Below are positions 1-7,889 of a stretch of 7,889 bases of DNA, in pieces. Source of the stretch: Cryomorphaceae bacterium (GTDB taxonomy: Bacteria; Bacteroidota; Bacteroidia; Flavobacteriales; Schleiferiaceae); the NCBI GenBank assembly GCA_003444795.1, contig DLWR01000216.1:1-7889 (forward strand), in the 5' to 3' direction. Position 1 is the first letter of the stretch, and each line of letters begins with the position of its first letter. The notes under the pieces are model-generated. The model did not search any database. It was not told the DNA's origin and worked only from the letters and a program-made list of their open reading frames with translations. Both the position numbers and the translations under genes were made by a program.

Positions 1-2063
1 GCTACACCTATTTGCGCATGCGGGGCATGGACCAAACACGCATCAACGTCACCATCAACGGTGCGCCGGTCAATGACCCTGAATCGCATGGTGTTTTCTG
101 GGTGAATACGCCAGATTTAACCTCTACGCTGTCGAGTGTCCAAATTCAGCGTGGGGTGGGCACCTCCACGGTAGGTGCGGGGGCCTTTGGCGGCTCCATT
201 TCCATGGAAGTGGGAGTTCCCAACCAAAAGGCTTCGACTCAACTGACTTTGGGTGGGGGTTCCTACGGGAGTAGTCGCGCTACCGTGGTTATGCACTCCG
301 GAGCCGTTGGGCTGAAGGGGCAAGAAGAAAAGCCCTTTTCTTTCATGGGCCGGTATTCCAAAATGGAAAGCATGGGCTTTGTGGACCGCTCCGCGGTGGA
401 CTTGAGCTCGTATTTGATTTCGGGGCAAATCCGCTTCCAGGATGGATATATCCGGTTGGTGCACTTCAGCGGTGAAGAGCGGACTCAGCAAGCTTGGTGG
501 GGCATTCCGGAAGCCAAGTACCGAGGCGATGCGCAAGGGGTAGAAGACTACATAGCGCGCAACTATTTGGATTCGGCCGATGCGGAAAATTTACGCCGCG
601 CAGGAAATCGCACCTACAACTACTACCGCTACCCCAATGAAATTGACCAGTACCGGCAGGCACATACGCAGTTTATCTCTAAAATTCACTTGCCCAAAAA
701 CTGGGATCTGAATGTCACCACCTATACCGTGACCGGCAAGGGCTATTTTGAACAGTACCGCGCTGGGGATGCCTATACGGACTATGGATTGGAAAACCCT
801 GTCATCAATGGGGACACGGTTTTCAGCACGGACCTCGTCCGCCAACGCTGGTTGGACAACTTCATGATTGGGACCAATGCCGCTTTGGTTAAGCAAGTGG
901 AGGATCGCAAATACGTCCTTGGGGCCTTTTGGAACGGCTACCTCGGCGACCATTTTGGAACGCTTCCTTGGATGCGCATCAACCCCTTGCCGAGCATTGG
1001 TACGACCTACAATTTTTGGTTAGACCGAGAGGACTACCAAGGTGCGAGCGAGTACCGTTACTACGAGGCCGTGGGGGATAAAATGGACGTGACGGGTTAT
1101 GCAAAGGCCGAGGTTCCCGTTGGTCCCTTTATGGCCTATGGGGATATGCAGATTCGGAACGTTGCCTACTACATCTACGGATTGGGCGATGACCAAACGC
1201 ACTTGGATCTGGAGTACAACCAACTCTTTTTTAACCCAAAGGCCGGCCTCGATTGGCAGCATGTCGCTGACAACAATGCCATCCACCGGATCTATCTGTC
1301 TGGAGCGGTCGCCAACCGCGAACCCAACCGAAACGACTTTGTAGACCGCCGCGGATTAGAAGCCCCCCAATCGGAGCGTCTTTTTGATATGGAAACGGGA
1401 TACATCCTTGCGGGACCTACCTATCGATTGGAAGCCACCGGGTATGCCATGGAATACAAAGACCAGCTCGTACCCACTGGCGCCCTCAACGATGTCGGAG
1501 CTCTTCTCCGCACCAATGTAGACCGTAGCTTCCGACGGGGTCTCGAAGTAGCTGCCGAGAGCCAATGGGGACGCCATTGGAGCGTGTATGGCAATGCCAC
1601 AATCAGCAGCAACCGTATTGCGGAATTTGAAGAGGTGCTCTACGATTACTTGGACTATTCTGAAGTAAAAACCCTGTATACCAACACTCCGATTGCCTTT
1701 TCACCCAGCTTCATGGCGAATGCCATTGTAAAGTACGTTTGGACCACACCCTCCATGCAGAATACAGCCTCCCAAGCCTATGTTTCACTTCGCGCCAAGG
1801 CGGTAGGTCGCCAATTCTTGGACAATACGGGGCAGGTTTCGCGCAGCTTGGATCCCTACCAAACGTTTGACCTCCAATTCAGCTATCCTGGGACCTGGGG
1901 CAGTATTAAAGTGGACTTCCTAAATGTGCTAAACGCCCAGTTCGCCCCCAACGGCTACACCTGGGGATACCTCTATGGGGGTCAACGCACGGACGAAAAC
2001 TTTTACTACCCCATGGCGGGCCGCATGGTCATGCTGACGTACACTCTCGATTTGGGCGAGTGA
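1..2063 (+). CDS. TonB-dependent outer-membrane receptor, 5' partial
   Basis: The reading frame is open from the left edge (first whole codon at base 3) to the TGA at 2061-2063, so the signal peptide, TonB box and start of the plug lie upstream of the window. The visible part begins inside the plug domain with the typical pattern RGMDQTRINVTINGAPVNDP, followed by a GVFWVNTPDL stretch and VQIQRGVGTSTVGAGAFGG. The latter is the 'RGxGTSxxGxGAFGG' end of the plug common in Bacteroidota siderophore-type receptors. The remaining roughly 600 residues are rich in aromatic residues and alternate polar and hydrophobic residues, as expected of a 22-strand beta-barrel. They include the late-barrel motif FLNVLNAQFAP and the C-terminal FYYPMAGRMVMLTYTLDL. 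The family imports iron chelates, vitamins or glycans through the outer membrane using TonB-ExbB-ExbD energy. The plug resembles FecA/iron-chelate receptors more than SusC, but the ligand cannot be read from this sequence. The TTG at base 12 is not a real start. It converges on ribF. Confidence 0.93.
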   Translation, partial: YTYLRMRGMDQTRINVTINGAPVNDPESHGVFWVNTPDLTSTLSSVQIQRGVGTSTVGAGAFGGSISMEVGVPNQKASTQLTLGGGSYGSSRATVVMHSGAVGLKGQEEKPFSFMGRYSKMESMGFVDRSAVDLSSYLISGQIRFQDGYIRLVHFSGEERTQQAWWGIPEAKYRGDAQGVEDYIARNYLDSADAENLRRAGNRTYNYYRYPNEIDQYRQAHTQFISKIHLPKNWDLNVTTYTVTGKGYFEQYRAGDAYTDYGLENPVINGDTVFSTDLVRQRWLDNFMIGTNAALVKQVEDRKYVLGAFWNGYLGDHFGTLPWMRINPLPSIGTTYNFWLDREDYQGASEYRYYEAVGDKMDVTGYAKAEVPVGPFMAYGDMQIRNVAYYIYGLGDDQTHLDLEYNQLFFNPKAGLDWQHVADNNAIHRIYLSGAVANREPNRNDFVDRRGLEAPQSERLFDMETGYILAGPTYRLEATGYAMEYKDQLVPTGALNDVGALLRTNVDRSFRRGLEVAAESQWGRHWSVYGNATISSNRIAEFEEVLYDYLDYSEVKTLYTNTPIAFSPSFMANAIVKYVWTTPSMQNTASQAYVSLRAKAVGRQFLDNTGQVSRSLDPYQTFDLQFSYPGTWGSIKVDFLNVLNAQFAPNGYTWGYLYGGQRTDENFYYPMAGRMVMLTYTLDLGE

Positions 2064-2085
2064 CGGGTTCAAGGGGTTAGAGTAT

Positions 2086-2111
2086 GGGAGTTTGGGTGTT
2101 TGAGGGGTGGG
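2086..2111 (+). other. Potential G-quadruplex motif in the convergent intergenic gap
   Basis: Four G-runs at 2086-2088, 2094-2096, 2104-2107 and 2109-2111 are separated by loops of 5, 7 and 1 bases, which fits the usual G3+N1-7 rule on the plus strand. Two more G-runs lie just upstream (2065-2067 and 2073-2076). The motif falls in the 3' untranslated part of the upstream receptor transcript, in the 86-bp gap facing the end of ribF. No ordinary hairpin-plus-T-tract terminator is visible in this gap. An 8-bp inverted repeat (AGTTTGGG at 2089-2096, CCCAAACT at 2142-2149) overlaps the motif and could pair instead. Whether it folds in vivo is unknown. Confidence 0.4.
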
Positions 2112-2149
2112 TAACACAAAGCCCTTGGCGCGACCCTAACTCCCAAACT

Positions 2150-3133
2150 TTACTCCCCCAACCGGAACCTCGCCTCTTGGGCGTCCCGAGCAATCTGCGC
2201 CTTGAGGCTGTCTTTATCGGGAAAGGTGTATTCGCCACGCAAGCGTTCCATAAAGTGCACCCGGATGTTTTGGCCGTAGAGGTCCTGTCCTCCCTCAAGT
2301 AAATGCACTTCCAAAACGGCCTGACCCGGTTCGATGCTGGGACGTTGGCCGTAGTTGGCGACGGCGGGTAGCATTCGGGTAGCGCTACTAGCCGGCTGAT
2401 CCATTAGGTCCACTTTGACCGCATAGACCCCTTGGGCGGGAAGCAATTTATCTGGATGGAGGTGGCCCACATTGGCGGTAGGAAAGCCAATGATGCGGCC
2501 AATTTGGCGTCCCTGAACCACTTGGCCAGTCACGAAATAAGGCCGGGTAAGTGCGAGCGCTGCCTTTTCCACCTTGCCTTCCTGCAAAGCATGTCGAATC
2601 TGGGTAGACGACACATGCATGGCTGAAATATCCAAGGCGGGAATTTCCTCCACCTCAAAGCCATAAACCGGTGCAAACTCGCGCAAATGTTCAAAAGACC
2701 CCTCTCGATTGCGTCCAAAGCGGTGATCATGCCCAATCACAAGCCGTTTCACACCTACCTGTTCCACCAAAAGGCGGCGCACAAAGTCAATGGATTCGGT
2801 TTTGGAGAACTCCAGTGTGAAGGGCTGAACAATGAGAAAATCCAGACCCAAGTCGGCGAGAAGTTCGGAGCGCTCTTCAATCGTCGTGAGGAGCTCTAAG
2901 GGGTATTCAGGATGTATCAACCGCCGCGGGTGCGGATCAAAGGTGATAAGCACCGATTGTCCTCCAATTTCATTGGCCGAAGCGATTAAACGCTTTAAGA
3001 TGGCCTGATGCCCCGCATGGACGCCGTCAAAGGTTCCCGTGGTCGCTACTGCGGCCAGCTGGGTGGGAAAGTTCGAAATGGCGTTGAAAGTTTGCACAAA
3101 GAGCGGGATGTTCGGCAAAGATATCGTAGCCAT
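2150..3133 (-). CDS. ribF: Bifunctional riboflavin kinase / FAD synthetase RibF
   Basis: RibF phosphorylates riboflavin to FMN and then adenylylates FMN to FAD in the cytoplasm. Numbering from the ATG at 3133 (327 residues), the N-terminal FAD synthetase (nucleotidyltransferase) domain shows GTFDGVHAGH at 33-42, FDPHP at 65-69, GHDHRFGRNREG at 134-145 and the VSSTQIR signature at 174-180. The C-terminal riboflavin kinase domain shows GRIIGFPTAN at 212-221, NYGQRPS at 260-266 (the family usually has NxGxxPT), EVHLL at 275-279 and DLYGQNIRVHF at 284-294. The frame stays open upstream to 3196, but that part lies inside the divergent gene. The start is uncertain. A GTG at 3097-3095 would give 315 residues, close to the usual family length, and would put VQTFNAISNF where relatives begin with MKVxHxIxxF. 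A good promoter box also lies between the ATG and this GTG. Function is secure; only the start is in doubt. Confidence 0.95.
   Translation of the reverse strand: MATISLPNIPLFVQTFNAISNFPTQLAAVATTGTFDGVHAGHQAILKRLIASANEIGGQSVLITFDPHPRRLIHPEYPLELLTTIEERSELLADLGLDFLIVQPFTLEFSKTESIDFVRRLLVEQVGVKRLVIGHDHRFGRNREGSFEHLREFAPVYGFEVEEIPALDISAMHVSSTQIRHALQEGKVEKAALALTRPYFVTGQVVQGRQIGRIIGFPTANVGHLHPDKLLPAQGVYAVKVDLMDQPASSATRMLPAVANYGQRPSIEPGQAVLEVHLLEGGQDLYGQNIRVHFMERLRGEYTFPDKDSLKAQIARDAQEARFRLGE
3116..3123 (-). promoter_or_regulatory. Bacteroidota-type -7 box for ribF
   Basis: On the minus strand this reads TATCTTTG, followed by C, an exact match to the TAnnTTTG consensus of the primary sigma factor in Bacteroidota. 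Transcription would start about 4-7 bases further left, near 3112-3109. That is downstream of the ribF ATG at 3133 but upstream of the GTG at 3097, so it argues for the shorter RibF. I see no convincing TTTG -33 element at the expected spacing. The sequence is also coding if the ATG is used, so a chance match is possible. Confidence 0.45.
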
Positions 3134-3138
3134 CTTTG
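3131..3138 (+). promoter_or_regulatory. Candidate -7 box for the membrane-protein gene
   Basis: CATCTTTG, followed by C, matches TAnnTTTG except for the first base. Its end is only 4 bases before the ATG at 3143, so the transcript would start at or next to the start codon and be essentially leaderless. No clear -33 TTTG is present; the nearest is an imperfect TTCG at 3111-3114. Confidence 0.35.
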
Positions 3139-3142
3139 CATC

Positions 3143-3853
3143 ATGGTATCTGCACTTAAAAACGCTTGGGCCACTTTTGTTCAAGCCCCCCGTCACTTCT
3201 TGCTGTTTGGCTTTTTGGCCTATGCAGCGACCCTGTTGGGGGAATATGTTCCCGTATTGCCCTTCTTTCTCACCTACTTCGTGCTCCCCGCGCTCTACAT
3301 CAGCGTGGCGATTGCCGCCGAATCCGGTGTCTACAGTACTTGGGGTGAAAAGCCGCAGCTAATGGCCGTGGGCAAGGGCTTTGTGCATGCGGGCTCCTTG
3401 GGGATGATGCTGCTCTTTCAATTGTTGGTAGGCTCCCTCCTTTTGGGTTTTGTGGCCGCCCTCTTCTTGGATGCGGACACGGCAGCTAAACTAGAGGCCA
3501 TTCAACGCGAAGCCGGGAACGACCCCGAACTCCTTATGGACATGCTTCAAAACGATGTGGATTGGATGCGCTCCCGCTTTCTGGGACTCGCGCTCCTCAT
3601 ACTTGCATTGGGCATGGCAGCATTGAGCGCGCAAGCCTGGTTTATTCGAGTTTTTGAACATCAAACCTTCTTTGGATCGCTTCGTCAGAGCATTTCTCGT
3701 GGCCGTGCACAATTTGGGACCTGGGTACTTTTTGCCCTCTTGATGATCGCGGTATTTGCCTTGAATAGCGCACTTGGTGGGGCCTCGCGCATCCTGACCT
3801 TTCCCTTGATGGCTTTAACCCACTTTTTCTTGTATAAAAAAGGCGCATATTAA
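3143..3853 (+). CDS. Multi-pass inner-membrane protein of unknown function
   Basis: I do not recognise the family. The 236-residue product has about six hydrophobic segments at roughly 18-36, 37-58, 83-109, 145-165, 190-213 and 216-231. An acidic, probably helical segment (about 110-142) lies between the third and fourth. The N-terminus MVSALKNAWATFVQAPRHF has no cleavable signal peptide, and the last residues YKKGAY are positively charged, suggesting a cytoplasmic tail. There are no obvious catalytic motifs or transporter signatures. The frame is open upstream to 3008, but that part overlaps ribF antisense. The ATG at 3143 is chosen because the hydrophobic protein begins naturally there and no other good start occurs before residue 74. 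The gene lies 56 bp upstream of the atpD start but is separated from it by a promoter box. Its role in ATP synthase function, if any, cannot be inferred. Confidence 0.8.
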   Translation: MVSALKNAWATFVQAPRHFLLFGFLAYAATLLGEYVPVLPFFLTYFVLPALYISVAIAAESGVYSTWGEKPQLMAVGKGFVHAGSLGMMLLFQLLVGSLLLGFVAALFLDADTAAKLEAIQREAGNDPELLMDMLQNDVDWMRSRFLGLALLILALGMAALSAQAWFIRVFEHQTFFGSLRQSISRGRAQFGTWVLFALLMIAVFALNSALGGASRILTFPLMALTHFFLYKKGAY

Positions 3854-3861
3854 CGAGGTGA

Positions 3862-5409
<1,548 letters not shown>

Positions 5410-5411
5410 TC

Positions 5412-5651
5412 ATGGCCCTACGCGTAGACATCCTCACCCCTGAGAAGTCCCTCTTTCATGGAGAGGCCACCGCTGTCCAGTTTCCTGGCGCTGAGGGTCT
5501 TTTCCAAGTGTTGACGGACCACGCTCCCATCATGGCTTCCCTCGCACAGGGCAGCATCGTGATTGACGGAGCTTCTGGCCGCACCACCGTAGACATTCAA
5601 GGTGGTGTTGTGGAAGTCTCCAACAACGTTGTTTCTGTTCTAGCGCGCTAA
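5412..5651 (+). CDS. atpC: F-type ATP synthase subunit epsilon, short form
   Basis: The ATG is 2 bases after the atpD stop codon, so the two genes are almost certainly co-transcribed and translationally linked. The 79-residue product begins MALRVDILTPEKSLFHGEA and continues AVQFPGAEGLFQVLTDHAPI, the conserved N-terminal beta-sandwich that attaches epsilon to gamma and the c-ring in the central stalk. It stops after NNVVSVLAR, at the end of the beta-sandwich. The C-terminal two-helix domain, which in E. coli (about 139 residues) can insert into F1 and inhibit ATP hydrolysis, is absent. There is no frameshifted remnant: the stop is followed at once by the terminator. Short epsilon subunits are common in Bacteroidota, so this is probably the normal form. 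Confidence 0.97.
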   Translation: MALRVDILTPEKSLFHGEATAVQFPGAEGLFQVLTDHAPIMASLAQGSIVIDGASGRTTVDIQGGVVEVSNNVVSVLAR

Positions 5652-5671
5652 TTGCGTTGCTTTATCTTTAT

Positions 5672-5701
5672 GCCCGGCCCTCCCAAGGGGTCGGGCTTTT
5701 T
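5672..5701 (+). terminator. Rho-independent terminator of atpDC
   Basis: A 9-bp GC-rich stem pairs GCCCGGCCC (5672-5680) with GGGTCGGGC (5688-5696), with one G-U pair. The loop is 7 bases (5681-5687), and five T residues follow at 5697-5701. It begins 20 bp after the atpC stop and ends 10 bp before the next gene's ATG, so it sits in the leader of the second receptor. Confidence 0.9.
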
Positions 5702-5711
5702 ATTGCTAGTT

Positions 5712-7754
5712 ATGCGAAGTGTTCTCTTTCTCCTCTTGGCTATCCTGTGGTCTGCATCGCTTAAAGGGCAAGAACCCACCGCCCTTTCTTCGGACAGCAC
5801 GTGGTCAGAATTCTCTTCCGTTAACCCCACAGCGGGTGTTATTTTGGATGTCGTCACCGTTCCCTACTTTACCCTAGGTACGGAACGTGAAATTGGCCAC
5901 CATGTGGAGTGGCAAAACGCAAGTGGAAATTTGCCTCTTCAGAATGCCAGCGACGCACTGGAGCGACGATTTGCCTCTGTCGATATCCGTAGCCGAAGCC
6001 TCAACGACGTTCAATCGGACATTTCCATACGAGGGTCGACGTTTGACCAAGTCCTCATCTTAGTCAATGGCATTCCTTATTCGGATCCACAAACGGGACA
6101 CCACAGCATGAATCTGCCCGTTCCTTTGGAAGCCATCAGCAGTATAGAAGTATTGCCCAGCGGAGGTTCCTACCGCTATGGTCCCTTTGCTTTTGCGGGT
6201 GTCGTCAATTTGACTACTCACCCCGCGGTCTCGAAAATCGGCTACGCACATGCAGGTATTGGGCAATTTGGCTACCAACGCGGTGCCGCGGGATTGTATT
6301 TGGGGCAAGTTGCAAGCACCCACGTTCGGATGGATATGGACTATAAAGCGGCCGATGGTGCTATTGTCAATACGGATTTTAGCCAATTGCAAACCTATAT
6401 TCGTAGCTGGACGCCCTTATCTCAGGGTCAATTTTTGGATGGTCATTTTGGGATAGTGACCAAGCGATTTGGGGCTCAAAATTTCTACTCCTTTAATTTT
6501 CCCGAGCAGTACGAAGCCATAGCGGGCTATACCATGGCGGTGCAATTTCGCGGTTCTCCATGGAATGCTCAAGTTTATAGCCGGCAACACCTAGACCACT
6601 TTGAGCTCTTTCGCGAAGAGCAAGGCTACTACCAGCGCTTTGAGAATGGGCAATTCATGCGCTTGACCGATTCCAGCTGGGCCCCTTCTTGGTATACTGA
6701 ACATAATAACCACCGCACCAGAACCCTAGGCGGTGAAGTGACCTACACCTTTAAGCAGAAGGATGCACATACCGTGCTCCTTGGAGCAGACGCCCGTAGG
6801 GATGAAATCATGAGCAATGCTCTAGGCAGCCCCCTCATGGTCCAAATTCCCGCACCCGACAATCGATCCTTCTACACCAAGGGGGACGCCCGTCAAAACG
6901 CAGGACTCTTCCTGTCACTTAAAGGCCCCGAAGTGTACGAGGCCTTCCGAGCGCGCGCCGACCTACGCCTCAACTACAACGATCGTTACGGTATCGCCTA
7001 CCTTCCCAACGCGGAATTTGCTTACCAGCATTCGCCCAATTCGCTGGCGCGCGATAAGTACTTCTTCAGCATAAACCGTAGCTTTCGCCTTCCAACCTTC
7101 ACGGACTTATACTACACCTTGGGAGGGGCACAGGGCTCGGCCAGCCTTCAGCCCGAATACGCGTGGAATACCGAACTTGGCGCCACCCTCTGGCGATCGC
7201 CTGTGGCGGGGATCCCCGGATGGCCCCACCAGGGGAGCCTCATCCTCTACCAACGCCAAGGAACCAACTTGATTGATTGGATTTACCGAACGGTGGACGG
7301 CAACCAAGTACTCCAAGCCGACAACATCACCCAAGTGACTTTGCAGGGCTACGAATTGACAACTACATGGTCTTGGGTAGATGTCTTGCGCTGCTCAGCA
7401 CGATTCCAAGGCGCCCGTCACCAAGCCAGTGCCATCGACGGCCAGTCCATCTACGCATTAGATTATTTGGCCAATCGCCAGCAACTTGAAGTGCAGACAC
7501 TTCCCTACAAAGGCTTTACGAGTGGCCTCATCGTCATGCGCCAAGACCGTTCGGGGCAGTACGGTCTCCCCTCCGGCGAATTGACCCCCTATCAACCGTT
7601 TACCACCTTAGACGCAAAAATGTCCTACGATCACGACGGCATGATGGTGTATCTAGAGGCCATGAACCTGCTAAATGCTACAGTAATCGACCGCGGCAAT
7701 GTGCCTTTACCGGGCCGTTGGATCAAGGCCGGGGTGCATTTCCACTGGGAGTAA
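5712..7754 (+). CDS. TonB-dependent outer-membrane receptor, BtuB/CirA-like
   Basis: This is a complete 680-residue receptor for active import across the outer membrane. MRSVLFLLLAILWSASLKGQ is a clear Sec signal peptide with cleavage near residue 18-20, which fixes the ATG at 5712 rather than the upstream in-frame TTG at 5652. A TonB-box-like ILDVVTV lies at 44-50. The plug spans about 70-172, with DIRSRSLNDVQSDISIRGST at 91-110, QVLILVNGIPYSDPQTGHH at 113-131 and SIEVLPSGGSYRYGPFAFAGVVNL at about 144-167. The rest is a beta-barrel, with FSINRSFRLPTFTDLYY and the late motif AMNLLNATVIDRG, ending PLPGRWIKAGVHFHWE. The barrel ending and overall size resemble the BtuB/CirA branch (cobalamin, siderophore). 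Unlike many Bacteroidota receptors it lacks an N-terminal carboxypeptidase-regulatory-like domain. The substrate is not determinable, and no neighbouring lipoprotein or ABC transporter gene helps. No good promoter box or ribosome-binding site precedes the start. Confidence 0.94.
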   Translation: MRSVLFLLLAILWSASLKGQEPTALSSDSTWSEFSSVNPTAGVILDVVTVPYFTLGTEREIGHHVEWQNASGNLPLQNASDALERRFASVDIRSRSLNDVQSDISIRGSTFDQVLILVNGIPYSDPQTGHHSMNLPVPLEAISSIEVLPSGGSYRYGPFAFAGVVNLTTHPAVSKIGYAHAGIGQFGYQRGAAGLYLGQVASTHVRMDMDYKAADGAIVNTDFSQLQTYIRSWTPLSQGQFLDGHFGIVTKRFGAQNFYSFNFPEQYEAIAGYTMAVQFRGSPWNAQVYSRQHLDHFELFREEQGYYQRFENGQFMRLTDSSWAPSWYTEHNNHRTRTLGGEVTYTFKQKDAHTVLLGADARRDEIMSNALGSPLMVQIPAPDNRSFYTKGDARQNAGLFLSLKGPEVYEAFRARADLRLNYNDRYGIAYLPNAEFAYQHSPNSLARDKYFFSINRSFRLPTFTDLYYTLGGAQGSASLQPEYAWNTELGATLWRSPVAGIPGWPHQGSLILYQRQGTNLIDWIYRTVDGNQVLQADNITQVTLQGYELTTTWSWVDVLRCSARFQGARHQASAIDGQSIYALDYLANRQQLEVQTLPYKGFTSGLIVMRQDRSGQYGLPSGELTPYQPFTTLDAKMSYDHDGMMVYLEAMNLLNATVIDRGNVPLPGRWIKAGVHFHWE

Positions 7755-7889
7755 AGTGATTAAAAAGTTGAAGGTTTTAAGCGTATTTGCTCGGTAAGTA
7801 AAATTTTACGGACGGTGTTAGAATTTTAGTTGGAAATATCATGCCTTAAACCTGGGCGCGCGGCGAAGTTCCCCCCTTTTAAGTTCCAA
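7755..7889. other. Non-coding tail after the second receptor
   Basis: This 135-base stretch has no credible gene and no good TAnnTTTG promoter. It is AT-rich up to about 7850 and then turns GC-rich (GGGCGCGCGGCG). No clear hairpin-plus-T-tract terminator for the receptor gene is visible. It contains a perfect 12-bp palindrome (7798-7809), and at the window edge AAGTTCC occurs twice (7866-7872 and 7881-7887). Confidence 0.6.
7798..7809. repeat. Perfect 12-bp palindrome GTAAAATTTTAC
   Basis: The palindrome lies 43 bp after the receptor stop codon. With no loop it is more like a dimer-binding operator than an RNA hairpin. In AT-rich sequence it may also be chance. The gene it might control would lie to the right of the window. 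Confidence 0.35.

Larger units (their letters stand above)
3115..3139. repeat. Inverted repeat GCAAAGAT-9-ATCTTTGC at the divergent start region
   Basis: The arms GCAAAGAT (3115-3122) and ATCTTTGC (3132-3139) are perfect 8-bp complements around a 9-bp spacer. Each arm holds the core of a -7-like promoter box facing outward, toward ribF on the left and the membrane protein on the right. The symmetry may simply reflect two copies of the promoter consensus in divergent orientation. It could also be a shared regulator-binding site. Confidence 0.5.

Noticed and set aside
12..14. TTG as a start codon for the first receptor
   Set aside because: The frame is open to the window edge and the residues before TTG continue the plug domain, so the gene is cut by the window.
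3008..3142. Upstream extension of the membrane-protein gene
   Set aside because: This part is antisense to the conserved ribF N-terminus, and the extended peptide does not resemble a signal or membrane segment.

Overview
This is a compact, gene-dense stretch of a Bacteroidota (Bacteroidetes) chromosome. Four things point to that phylum: the ATP synthase beta and epsilon genes form a two-gene unit without the other F-type ATPase genes; AtpD carries an extra segment of about 26 residues in the middle of its nucleotide-binding domain; promoter-like TAnnTTTG boxes are present where sigma-70 -10 boxes would be expected elsewhere; and two large TonB-dependent outer-membrane receptors are present. 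The base composition is moderately GC-rich for the phylum. I cannot place it below phylum level from sequence alone.

Layout. Bases 1-2063 (+) are the C-terminal majority of a TonB-dependent receptor whose signal peptide and N-terminus lie outside the window. A short G-rich convergent gap (2064-2149) separates it from ribF (minus strand), the bifunctional riboflavin kinase/FAD synthetase. ribF diverges from a gene for a multi-pass membrane protein of unknown function (3143-3853, +), with only 9 bp between the most upstream plausible start codons. Two back-to-back -7-like boxes form an inverted repeat in that junction. Next come atpD (3910-5409) and atpC (5412-5651), two base pairs apart and preceded by a good TACCTTTG promoter box. 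A strong rho-independent terminator (5672-5701) follows atpC. It ends only 10 bp before the start codon of a second, complete TonB-dependent receptor (5712-7754). The last 135 bases are an AT-richer non-coding tail with a perfect 12-bp palindrome.

The genes have mostly separate jobs: nutrient uptake across the outer membrane (two receptors), flavin cofactor synthesis (RibF), and ATP synthesis at the inner membrane (AtpD/AtpC). I see no phage, insertion sequence, CRISPR array, tRNA or rRNA, and no convincing sign of a new multi-gene system. The points worth a second look are in the control regions: the nested divergent ribF/membrane-protein promoter, which also questions the ribF start; a G-quadruplex-type motif between convergent genes; and a terminator pressed against the start of the second receptor.
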